From: Oryzobacter faecalis
GTDB lineage: Bacteria; Actinomycetota; Actinomycetes; Actinomycetales; Dermatophilaceae
Length of the DNA stretch: 64,000 bases
Direction: 5' to 3'
Assembly (NCBI RefSeq): GCF_046764005.1
Contig: NZ_JBKOFW010000006.1
Span: 62,001 to 126,000 of the forward strand
The notes beneath the pieces were generated by a model that was given only the letters and a program-made list of their open reading frames with translations, made no database searches and had not been told where the DNA came from. A program made the translations under genes and the position numbers. Positions 35,670-43,014 of the stretch are shown here, piece after piece; positions within the stretch are counted from its first letter, which is position 1; each line of letters starts with the position of its first letter.

Positions 35670-36401
35670 CTAGATCGAGAACCCCACGGGCAGCTCGAGG
35701 CGGTGTCGCGCCATGAGGTCGGAGTCGCCGAGGACGTCGCGGGTCCCCCCGTCGGCGACGACGGTCCCCTCGGACAGCACGACGGCGCGTTCGCACAGCT
35801 CGAGGGCGTACGGCAGGTCGTGGGTCACCATGAGCAGGGTCACCGGCAGCTCCCGGAGGATGTCGGCGAGCTCGCGGCGGGAGGCCGGGTCGAGGTTCGA
35901 CGACGGCTCGTCGAGGACGAGGATCTCCGGCGACATCGCGAGGACGGTGGCGATGGCGACGCGCCTGCGCTGCCCGAAGGACAGGTGGTGCGGCGCGCGG
36001 TCGGCGAGGTCGGCCACCCCCACGGCATCGAGTGCCGCGTGGACGCGGGCGTCGAGCTCGGCCCCACGGATCCCGAGGTTGGCCGGTCCGAACGCGACGT
36101 CGTCGCGCACGGTGGGCATGAAGAGCTGGTCGTCGGGGTCCTGGAAGACCAGGCCGACGCGCCGCCGCACCTCGAGCAGGTTCCCGGCCGTCACGGGGAG
36201 CCCGGAGACGGTGACCGACCCGTGGCCGGGCGTCAGCACCCCGTTGAGGTGCAGGACGAGGGTGGTCTTCCCGGCGCCGTTGGGTCCGAGGAGGGCGACC
36301 CGCTCCCCCGGGTGCACGTGGAGGTCGACGCCGAACAGGGCCTGGTGGCCGCCGGGGTAGGCGTAGGCGACCTGGCGCAGGTCGAGGACCGGGACGCTCA
36401 T
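35670..36401 (-). CDS. cbiO: ECF nickel/cobalt transporter ATPase CbiO
   Basis: A 243-residue ABC ATPase that powers the metal uptake complex. Walker A GPNGAGKT is at 39-46, the signature LSFGQRRRVAIA lies near 140, and EILVLDEPSSNLD is Walker B. The Q-loop VFQDPDDQLF is typical of CbiO/EcfA. Its ATG (36399-36401) overlaps the cbiQ stop (ATGA). It is the last gene of the transporter operon and ends 11 bp upstream of DUF3090. The operator at 38247-38267 suggests nickel rather than cobalt. Confidence 0.94.
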   Translation of the reverse strand: MSVPVLDLRQVAYAYPGGHQALFGVDLHVHPGERVALLGPNGAGKTTLVLHLNGVLTPGHGSVTVSGLPVTAGNLLEVRRRVGLVFQDPDDQLFMPTVRDDVAFGPANLGIRGAELDARVHAALDAVGVADLADRAPHHLSFGQRRRVAIATVLAMSPEILVLDEPSSNLDPASRRELADILRELPVTLLMVTHDLPYALELCERAVVLSEGTVVADGGTRDVLGDSDLMARHRLELPVGFSI

Positions 36402-37159
36402 GCCGCGCGCACCCCCACCGACACGACGGCGGCGAGGAGCGCCGGCAGGAGGGCGAGCACCCACTGCGCCCGCGTCGCCGTGAGCTCGTCGGTCACCGGG
36501 AGCCGTCCGTTCCAGCCGCGGCTCACCATCGCCAGGTGCACGCGCTCGCCGCGCTCGTAGCTGCGGATGAACAGGGCTCCCGTGCCGGCCGCGAGCGGAG
36601 GCCACGACCGCAGCGAGCGGGCGCTGAAACCGCGCGACTCGCGGGCGACCTTCATCCGGCGCATCTGGTCGGCGACGACGTCGACGTAGCGGACCATGAA
36701 CGACACGATGAGGACGAGCGGGTCGGGGACGCGGAGGTGCTGGAGGGCGCGCACGAGGTCGCGGGGCCGGGTCGTGACCGCGAAGGCGACGGCCGCGACG
36801 ACGCCGCACGTGCCGGTGAGGAGGAGGGCCACCGCCGCGTCGAGCCCGGGCTGGGAGACGCGGAACGGGCCGAGGTCGACGCGGGGGCCGACCGCGACGA
36901 AGGGCAGGACGGCGGCGAAGACGGCGAAGGGCACCTCGACCGCGAGCCGTGGCAGGAGGAGGCGGACGGCGACGCCGGTGCTCGCGAGGACGCCCGCCGC
37001 GACGAGGAGCAGCGCCGCGAGCGCCGCGTGGGCGTCGCGGGGCACCGACACGACGAGCAGGACGAAGGCGACGAGCCCGACGAGCTTGGCGTGCGGGGGC
37101 AGTCGGTGCAGGACGGTGTCGCCGTCGACGTGCAGGTGGGTCCCCGGACCGCTGCCCAC
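36398..37159 (-). CDS. cbiQ: ECF transporter transmembrane protein CbiQ/NikQ
   Basis: A 253-residue membrane coupling protein of the energy-coupling-factor type. It has five to six hydrophobic helices. The cytoplasmic coupling helix contains MRRMKVARESRGFSAR, where Ala-Arg-Gly motifs contact CbiO. A second coupling motif, MVSRGWNGRLP, follows. GDTVLHRLPPHAKLV begins the protein, as in CbiQ. It follows the PDGLE-domain gene after 1 bp and overlaps cbiO. Confidence 0.93.
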   Translation of the reverse strand: MGSGPGTHLHVDGDTVLHRLPPHAKLVGLVAFVLLVVSVPRDAHAALAALLLVAAGVLASTGVAVRLLLPRLAVEVPFAVFAAVLPFVAVGPRVDLGPFRVSQPGLDAAVALLLTGTCGVVAAVAFAVTTRPRDLVRALQHLRVPDPLVLIVSFMVRYVDVVADQMRRMKVARESRGFSARSLRSWPPLAAGTGALFIRSYERGERVHLAMVSRGWNGRLPVTDELTATRAQWVLALLPALLAAVVSVGVRAA

Positions 37160-37160
37160 C

Positions 37161-37505
37161 TCAGTCGCGCTCGGTCTGGCGGCGGCGGCCGAGCCGCCGG
37201 AGGACCGCGACGAGCCCGAGCATCACCGCCGCGGTGGTGACGACCCCGACGACGCCGGCGAGCCCCCCGGAGAGCCGGGACCCGTCGATCCCGCTGACGG
37301 CGTAGTCGGCGAGGGGTGACCCGGACGTCACCGAGTCGCGGGCGGTGTCGAGGAAGCCCAGCTGCGCGGACACGAACTCCAGGCCGTCCGGGTGCCCGGA
37401 CGCGTAGGAGGAGACGACCGCGGCGAGGAGGAGGCTGACCGCCATCCCGGCGGTGACGACCGCTCGCGTGCCGGCGCGCGTGCGGCCGGGGCGGACGCCG
37501 GTCAT
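37161..37505 (-). CDS. PDGLE-domain protein (CbiN/NikN-like component)
   Basis: A 114-residue membrane protein with two hydrophobic helices (about residues 16-32 and 82-102) flanking an outside loop. The loop begins SGHPDGLEFV, the PDGLE signature, and resembles CbiN. In CbiMNQO-type systems this small subunit helps metal loading into CbiM. Its ATG (37503-37505) overlaps the cbiM stop. The final cytoplasmic tail RRLGRRRQTERD is basic. Confidence 0.9.
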   Translation of the reverse strand: MTGVRPGRTRAGTRAVVTAGMAVSLLLAAVVSSYASGHPDGLEFVSAQLGFLDTARDSVTSGSPLADYAVSGIDGSRLSGGLAGVVGVVTTAAVMLGLVAVLRRLGRRRQTERD

Positions 37506-38191
37506 CGGGCGACCTCCGGGACCCGCAGCTCGAGGGTGGGCAGGAGCCTGCGCGCCCCGTGGACGAGGTCGGGTCGGGCCGCGACGATGCTCGACACGGC
37601 GAGGAGGGTGACGATCCCCTCACCGAGCCCGATGAGGAGGTGCCAGCCGCCCATCGCGACCACGAGCGTGTCGAGCGCGATGGGGGCCGCCCCGCCCACG
37701 GCGTAGAGGCCGACGAAGGCGAGGGCCGCCGCGGGGACGCTGACGAACGCCCCGGCGAACGCCGCGGCCGGGACCCAGCGGACGTCGCGCGGGAGGAGCG
37801 CGAGGGCCAGGCGGAACGTCCCGTGACCCGCCCACACGGCGACGACGGCCATGAGGAGGACGTTGGTCCCGAGGGCGCTGACCCCGCCGTCGGCGAAGAG
37901 CACCGCCTGGACGGTGACGACGACCGTGAGGCAGAGCGTCGCGGTCGCCGGGCCGACGAGGACGGCGGCGAGGGCAGCGCCGATGACGTGGCCGGACGTC
38001 CCGGCCCCCACGGGGAAGTTCAGCATCTGGCTCGCGAACACGAAGACGGCGACGAGGCCGGCCATCGGCGCCGTGCGGTCGTCGAGCTCGCGGCGCGCCG
38101 CCCGCCCCAACGCCGCGGCGACGACCCCTCCGGCGACGACGGCGGTGCCGACCGAGGTCGGCGCGTCGAGGAACCCGTCGGGGACGTGCAT
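37502..38191 (-). CDS. cbiM: Nickel/cobalt-binding S component CbiM/NikM
   Basis: A 229-residue membrane protein. The mature N-terminus MHVPDGF is the metal-binding hallmark, with the amino group and His2 as ligands. Further metal-loop motifs are FPVGAGTSGHVIGAALAAVL and GWHLLIGLGEG with another histidine. Six hydrophobic segments are visible. The ATG 38189-38191 has AGGAG 5 nt upstream, so this gene, unlike most here, has a leader. The leader starts at a promoter overlapped by a Nur-like operator. Whether Ni or Co is carried cannot be read from the protein. Confidence 0.93.
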   Translation of the reverse strand: MHVPDGFLDAPTSVGTAVVAGGVVAAALGRAARRELDDRTAPMAGLVAVFVFASQMLNFPVGAGTSGHVIGAALAAVLVGPATATLCLTVVVTVQAVLFADGGVSALGTNVLLMAVVAVWAGHGTFRLALALLPRDVRWVPAAAFAGAFVSVPAAALAFVGLYAVGGAAPIALDTLVVAMGGWHLLIGLGEGIVTLLAVSSIVAARPDLVHGARRLLPTLELRVPEVAR

Positions 38192-38246
38192 CACAGCTCC
38201 TGGCTCGGGGGGTGCGGCGCGGACGACGGAACCCGTCCGACGACCT

Positions 38247-38281
38247 TGTTGCACATTATTCGCAACAGTGCCCGCGATCAA
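38247..38281 (-). promoter_or_regulatory. Nur-like operator over the cbiM promoter
   Basis: A perfect dyad with 6-bp arms TGTTGC (38247-38252) and GCAACA (38262-38267) around a 9-bp AT-rich centre. The core reads TTGCAC-N5-TCGCAA, close to the Streptomyces Nur box tTGCaa-N5-ttGCAA. On the minus strand the promoter is -35 TTGATC (38281-38276), a 17-bp spacer and -10 TAATGT (38258-38253), so the operator covers the -10. Binding of a Ni-loaded Fur-family repressor would block the transporter operon. No riboswitch is present in the ~100-bp upstream region. Confidence 0.7.
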
Positions 38282-38293
38282 CCGCGGCGCACC

Positions 38294-38986
38294 TCAGCCG
38301 GCGCCGCCCCCCACCTCGGCGTCGTCGGCGGGTACGTACCGGGGCCTGGCGACGAGCGGGGCGAGGTCGCCGAGGACCGTGTTGCTCGCGAGGAGCACCA
38401 TCCGCGACCGCCCGACGTGCACGGCCGTCACGCTGCCGGGGTCGACCCGCACCCGCTGCAGACCGGCCAGCCCCGCACCCACCGCTTCGGCGACGACCGA
38501 CTTGATGGGGTCTCCGTGGCTCACGGCGACCCACACGGCACCGGGGCCGTGCGCGGCCTCGACCTCGGCGTCGAGCGCCCGCACCCCGTCGAGGACACGG
38601 GCCGCCATCTCCCCCAGCGACTCCGAGCGGTACTCGTCGTGGGGTGGGAACGTCGCGTTGGCCGGGTCGTCCTGGACGACGCGCCACAGCGGGTCCTTCG
38701 CCGCCTCGGCGAGCGACCGTCCGGTCCACCCGCCGTAGTGGCACTCCCCCAGCCGGTCGTCGGTGGCCACCGCGTGCCCGGGAACGGCGAGGGCAGCCGT
38801 CTCGAGGCAGCGCTGGAGGGGGCTCGAGACGGTTCGGACGACCTCGAGGGGCTCCAGCCTGGCCCGTAGCTCGTCGGCCTGGCGCCGGCCGGTGTCGGTG
38901 AGACCGACGCCCTCGCTCCACCCGGCGAGCACCCCCGCGGCGTTCGCGGTCGAGTGGCCGTGGCGCAGGAGCAGGACGGTGGCCAC
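38294..38986 (-). CDS. Histidine phosphatase family protein
   Basis: A 230-residue phosphoglycerate-mutase-like phosphatase. The catalytic motif LLRHGHS (Arg8-His9-Gly10) begins the protein, and the second conserved arginine (SSPLQRCLETA) and the acid EC-HYGGW follow. The C-terminal histidine lies in VAVSHGDPIKS. This is the SixA/Pgm-type fold, with a probable phosphatase of unknown substrate. In other actinobacteria it neighbours DUF3090. Here the metal transporter operon lies between them. GTG 38986 follows TAGGCT by 6 nt. Confidence 0.9.
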   Translation of the reverse strand: MATVLLLRHGHSTANAAGVLAGWSEGVGLTDTGRRQADELRARLEPLEVVRTVSSPLQRCLETAALAVPGHAVATDDRLGECHYGGWTGRSLAEAAKDPLWRVVQDDPANATFPPHDEYRSESLGEMAARVLDGVRALDAEVEAAHGPGAVWVAVSHGDPIKSVVAEAVGAGLAGLQRVRVDPGSVTAVHVGRSRMVLLASNTVLGDLAPLVARPRYVPADDAEVGGGAG

Positions 38987-39057
38987 GCGCCCAGCCTAGG
39001 GGCCGCCCCGCCCCGTCCCCGGCGCGCCGACCCACCGCCGTGCGGCGGCAGGGCACC

Positions 39058-40047
39058 ATGGTCGTCGTGATCGTGGACCGGGCCCTCTACGTCGACGGGC
39101 AGCGCCGCCCCTGCGGCGACCTCAGTGACGAGCTGGCGGTGCTGCGCGAGAAGGGCGGCCCGGGCGACTTCCTCTGGATCGGGCTCAAGGACCCGACGCA
39201 GGAGGAGTTCGACGACGTCAACGAGGAGCTGCGCCTGCACCCCCTCGCCGTCGAGGACGCCATCGTCGGCCGCCAGCGCGCCAAGGTCGAGCTCTACGAC
39301 ACGACCGTCTTCGTCGTCCTCAAGCCGTTGCGGTACCTCGAGGAGACCTCCGACATCGAGACCGGCGAGCTCATGGTGTTCGTCGGCGACCGGTTCGTCG
39401 TCACGGTCCGTCGCGGCGAGGCGAGCCCCCTGTCCGGGCTGCGCCAGCGCCTCGAGACCGAGGACCCCGGGCGCCTGCGCATGGGCCCGCTCGCCGTGCT
39501 GCACGCCATCGTCGACGGCGTCGTCGACACGTACACGGCGATCGACGAGGAGATCGCGGCCGACCTCGACGAGATCGAGACCCGGGTCTTCTCGGGCGAG
39601 CCGATGGACACCGCCTCGATCTACCGCCTCAAGCGCGAGGTGCTCGAGTTCCGACGCGCCGCCGTGCCGCTCTCGGTCCCGCTCCGGCTGCTCCACCACG
39701 AGGAGAAGAGTCCGGTCGCCGAGGACGAGCTGCGGCTGCTGCTCCGCGACGTGTCCGACCACCTCAACCACGTCATCGACCACGTGGAGTCCTACGACCG
39801 CCTGCTCACCGACGTCCTCAGCGCCCACCTCGCGCAGATCTCGGTGCAGCAGAACAGCGACATGCGACGCATCTCGGCATGGGTCGCCATCGCTGCGGTG
39901 CCCACGATGGTCGCCGGCATCTACGGCATGAACTTCGACAACATGCCCGAGCTGCGGTGGCGCTACGGCTACTTCATCGTCCTCGCCGTCATGGGCGTGG
40001 TGTGCGGCGGCCTCTACCGCGCGTTCCGGCGCAGCGGCTGGCTCTGA
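39058..40047 (+). CDS. corA: CorA-family magnesium/cobalt channel
   Basis: A 329-residue divalent-cation channel with a large cytoplasmic N-terminal domain and two C-terminal helices. YGMNFDNMPEL contains the GMN selectivity motif between the helices, and WVAIAAVPTMVAGIYG precedes it. Conserved stalk residues run through the long helix around 200-280. ATG 39058 was chosen because the region before it is non-homologous. It converges with uppP (12-bp gap). It is a constitutive Mg transporter by family; the second metal system in this window is the ECF transporter. Confidence 0.93.
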   Translation: MVVVIVDRALYVDGQRRPCGDLSDELAVLREKGGPGDFLWIGLKDPTQEEFDDVNEELRLHPLAVEDAIVGRQRAKVELYDTTVFVVLKPLRYLEETSDIETGELMVFVGDRFVVTVRRGEASPLSGLRQRLETEDPGRLRMGPLAVLHAIVDGVVDTYTAIDEEIAADLDEIETRVFSGEPMDTASIYRLKREVLEFRRAAVPLSVPLRLLHHEEKSPVAEDELRLLLRDVSDHLNHVIDHVESYDRLLTDVLSAHLAQISVQQNSDMRRISAWVAIAAVPTMVAGIYGMNFDNMPELRWRYGYFIVLAVMGVVCGGLYRAFRRSGWL

Positions 40048-40059
40048 TGCCGCCGGCTC

Positions 40060-40923
40060 TCAGCGGGCGGTGATCCAGCCCGCCGAGAGCGCCACGATGA
40101 TGAGCGTCCCGAGGGCGAGGCGGTACCAGATGAAGGGGCGCAGGGAGTTCGTCGCGACGAAGCGCAGCAGCCAGGCGATCGCCGCGTAGGCCGTGGCGAA
40201 CGAGACGGCGATGCCGACGAGCACGGGGCCGACCCCGAGCGCCACGACGCCGTCGAACTCGGAGACGAGCTGGTACAGGCCGGCGGCCGTGAGGGCCGGG
40301 ATCGCCATGAAGAAGGACAGCTCGGTCGCGGTGACCCGGTCGATGCCGCGCATGAGGCCCGCAGAGATCGTGGCACCCGAGCGCGAGATGCCCGGGATGA
40401 GCGCGAAGGACTGGACGAGGCCGATGACGAGGCCGTCCCTGACCGTCACCTCGGACGCGCCGCGCTGGATGCCCTGCTCCTCGAGGACGTCGTGCCGCCG
40501 CTCGGCGACCCAGATGACGGCGCTCCACAGGATGAGGGCGGCCGCGACGACCCAGAGGCTGCGCAGCCCGCCGGAGATGAGGTCGCGGAAGAGGAAGCCG
40601 ACGATCCCGAGCGGGACCGACCCGACGACGACCGCGGTGGCGAGGGTGTAGTCCTCGTGCTCGCGGGCCGCGGCGTCCCTCAGCCCTGCGACCCACGCGG
40701 TGAGCAGCCTGGCGATCTTGCGGGAGAAGTAGATGAACGTCGCCGCGATGGCGCCGATCTGGATGATGGCCGTGTACGCCGTGACCGCCGGGGCGTCGAC
40801 CCGCAGGCCCATGAGCTTCTCGGCGACCGTGAGGTGGCCGGTGGAGGAGACCGGGAGGAACTCGGTGAGCCCCTCCAGGACCCCGAGGACGATCGTCTGG
40901 ACGTAGCTGAGTTCGACGGGCAC
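40060..40923 (-). CDS. uppP: Undecaprenyl-diphosphatase UppP/BacA
   Basis: A 287-residue membrane pyrophosphatase that recycles undecaprenyl-PP, the lipid carrier of peptidoglycan. Motifs are GLTEFLPVSSTGHL near residue 17 and PGISRSGATISAGLMRG near 180, the two active-site pieces, plus eight hydrophobic segments. GTG 40923 was selected because TAGGCT lies 8 nt upstream. Loss of this activity relates to bacitracin sensitivity in general. It converges with corA and follows the LLM gene. Confidence 0.95.
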   Translation of the reverse strand: MPVELSYVQTIVLGVLEGLTEFLPVSSTGHLTVAEKLMGLRVDAPAVTAYTAIIQIGAIAATFIYFSRKIARLLTAWVAGLRDAAAREHEDYTLATAVVVGSVPLGIVGFLFRDLISGGLRSLWVVAAALILWSAVIWVAERRHDVLEEQGIQRGASEVTVRDGLVIGLVQSFALIPGISRSGATISAGLMRGIDRVTATELSFFMAIPALTAAGLYQLVSEFDGVVALGVGPVLVGIAVSFATAYAAIAWLLRFVATNSLRPFIWYRLALGTLIIVALSAGWITAR

Positions 40924-40934
40924 GGGCCGACAGC

Positions 40935-41987
40935 CTAGAGGGCGGCTGCGGCCTCGGCGACGACGGCCAGCACCGCCGCGCGCTCCTCGGGCGTCCGTGC
41001 GTACGGCGCCACGGACACGGTCGTGACCCCCGCGTCGGCGTACCGGCGCAGCCGTTCGGCGATCCGGTCCGGGGGGCCGACGAGCGCGGTCCGGTCGACG
41101 AGCTCGAACGGCACGGCCGCCGCGGCGTCGCGCGGGCGACCCTCGAGGTAGAGGTCCTGGATCTCGTCGGCGGCGGCGTCGAAGCCCATCCGGCGCGCGA
41201 GGCCGTTGTAGAAGTTCTGCTCGCGGCTGCCCATGCCGCCGATGTAGAGGGCGGTGTAGTCGGCGACCGCCGCCCGGCCGGCCTCGAGGTCGTCGGTGAC
41301 GACGACGGGCACGGTGGCGACGACGTCGAACCCGGCCATGGGGTCGCCGTCCACGCCCGCCCCCGCCTTTTCCCGCCCGGCGCGCACCGCGGCCATCTGG
41401 TCCCCGCAGTCCTCCGGCGAGAGGAAGACGGCGAGCCAGCCGTCCGCCACCTCGCCGGCCAGCCGCAGGTTGTTCGGACCCACCGCGGCGAGGTACACGG
41501 GCAGGTCCGGACGCGGCGGGCGGATCGTCAGCCTGAGCGCCTTGCCCGGCCCATCGGGCAGCGGCAGGGTGATGAACTCGCCCTCGTAGCGCACCTGTTC
41601 GCGACGCAGGGCCATCCGGACGACGTCGACGTACTCCCGCGTGCGGGCCAGCGGCTTCGCGAACCGGACGCCGTGCCAGCCCTCGCTCACCTGCGGTCCC
41701 GAGACGCCGAGACCGAGGAGGAAGCGTCCGGACGTCAGCGTGTCGAGGGTCGCGGCCGTCATCGCGGTCATCGCCGGGGTCCGCGCGGGGATCTGCATGA
41801 TCCCCGCGCCGAGGTGGATCCGCTCGGTCTGCGCGCCGAGCCACGCCAGCACGGTGGGGGCGTCGGACCCGTAGGCCTCGGCCACCCAGGCCTGTTCGTA
41901 GCCCAGGCGCTCGGCCTCCCGGACGAGGTCGACGGTGTCGGGCCCGAGGCCCATGCCCGCGTAACCGCACATGATCGCCAGCCGCAT
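40935..41987 (-). CDS. LLM-class F420-dependent oxidoreductase
   Basis: A 350-residue luciferase-like TIM-barrel protein of the F420-dependent type. Segments include EAERLGYEQAWVAEAYGSDAPT, given here in part, the core IHLGAGIMQIPARTP and the FMN/F420-binding LGLGVSGPQVSEGWHG. Such proteins reduce or oxidise unknown substrates with F420. ATG 41987 was preferred over GTG 41996 because TACCGT is 7 nt upstream of the former. It is divergent from the aldo/keto reductase with 42 bp between the start codons. Confidence 0.88.
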   Translation of the reverse strand: MRLAIMCGYAGMGLGPDTVDLVREAERLGYEQAWVAEAYGSDAPTVLAWLGAQTERIHLGAGIMQIPARTPAMTAMTAATLDTLTSGRFLLGLGVSGPQVSEGWHGVRFAKPLARTREYVDVVRMALRREQVRYEGEFITLPLPDGPGKALRLTIRPPRPDLPVYLAAVGPNNLRLAGEVADGWLAVFLSPEDCGDQMAAVRAGREKAGAGVDGDPMAGFDVVATVPVVVTDDLEAGRAAVADYTALYIGGMGSREQNFYNGLARRMGFDAAADEIQDLYLEGRPRDAAAAVPFELVDRTALVGPPDRIAERLRRYADAGVTTVSVAPYARTPEERAAVLAVVAEAAAAL

Positions 41988-42029
41988 GGCGCCCACGGTA
42001 TCGACGCGGCCCCCGATAGGGTCGCCGCC

Positions 42030-42974
42030 ATGCTGACCCGCCGCCTGGGGGCCTCCGGCCTCACCGTGTCGCGGCTCGGGCTCGGCACGATGGCCTGGGG
42101 CACGCGCACCTCACCGGAGGACGCCTCCGACCTGCTCCGCGAGTTCCGTGGGGCGGGGGGCACCCTCGTCGACACGGCGCACGGGTACGCCGGCGGGCAG
42201 AGCGAGGAGATCCTCGGCGACCTGCTCGACGGCCGCGACCGCGACGAGGTCGTCCTCATGACGAAGTCCGGGATCAGCCGGGCGTCCGGTGCGCGCGTCG
42301 TCGACTGCTCCCGCCGCGCCATGCTCACCCAGCTCGACACCTCGCTGCGCCGGATGCGGACCGACCACGTCGACGTGTGGCTGGCCCACACCTGGGACCC
42401 GCAGACCCCGGTCGAGGAGACGGTGAGCGCCCTCGTCCACGCCCACGACAGCGGCCGGGCCCGGTACGTGGGGGTCTCCAACCACGCCGGGTGGCAGGCG
42501 GCCCGGACCATGTCGCTGCTCGCGGAGGCTCGGGTGCCCCTCGTCGCCGACTCGGTCGAGTACAGCCTCGTGTCGCGTTCCCCGGAGCGCGAGCTCGCCG
42601 AGGCAGCCTCCTCCCTCGGGTTCGGCCTGCTCCCCTGGTCGCCCCTCGGGCGCGGCGTCCTCGCCGGCCGCTACCGCACGACCGTCACCGCCGACTCGCG
42701 CCTGGCGTCGGAGGAGTTCTCGCGGTTCGCCGGGCGCCACGTCGGCGACCACACCCGCGGGGTCGTCGAGGCCGTCCACACCGCCGCCCAGGGCCTGGGG
42801 GTCTCCCCCGCCGTCGTGGCTCTCGCGTGGGTCCGCGACCGGCCGGGTGTCACCGCTCCCATCCTCGGCCCGCGCACCCCGAAGCAGCTGGCGACGCTGC
42901 TCGGGGCGGAGGAGCTCACGCTGCCCGACGAGATCGTCGTGGCCCTCGACGAGGTCTCCGCCGACCACGTCTGA
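42030..42974 (+). CDS. Aldo/keto reductase
   Basis: A 314-residue NADPH-dependent reductase with a TIM barrel. The catalytic tetrad is visible: Asp48, Tyr53, Lys79 (MTKSG) and His120 (WLAHTWDP). RYVGVSNHAGWQA and PLGRGVLAG follow the family pattern, and the AILGPRTPKQL-like cofactor loop (APILGPRTPKQL) is near the end. The substrate is unknown; members of this subgroup resemble voltage-gated channel beta subunits and YajO. ATG 42030 has TAGGGT 7 nt upstream. Confidence 0.9.
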   Translation: MLTRRLGASGLTVSRLGLGTMAWGTRTSPEDASDLLREFRGAGGTLVDTAHGYAGGQSEEILGDLLDGRDRDEVVLMTKSGISRASGARVVDCSRRAMLTQLDTSLRRMRTDHVDVWLAHTWDPQTPVEETVSALVHAHDSGRARYVGVSNHAGWQAARTMSLLAEARVPLVADSVEYSLVSRSPERELAEAASSLGFGLLPWSPLGRGVLAGRYRTTVTADSRLASEEFSRFAGRHVGDHTRGVVEAVHTAAQGLGVSPAVVALAWVRDRPGVTAPILGPRTPKQLATLLGAEELTLPDEIVVALDEVSADHV

Positions 42975-43014
42975 GGACTCCTTCCACAGCGCCGTCCCGG
43001 CGGTCGGGTGCCGG

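Noticed and set aside
38192..38293. Cobalamin riboswitch upstream of cbiM
   Set aside because: Only about 100 bp is available, and it holds a promoter with a Nur-like dyad.
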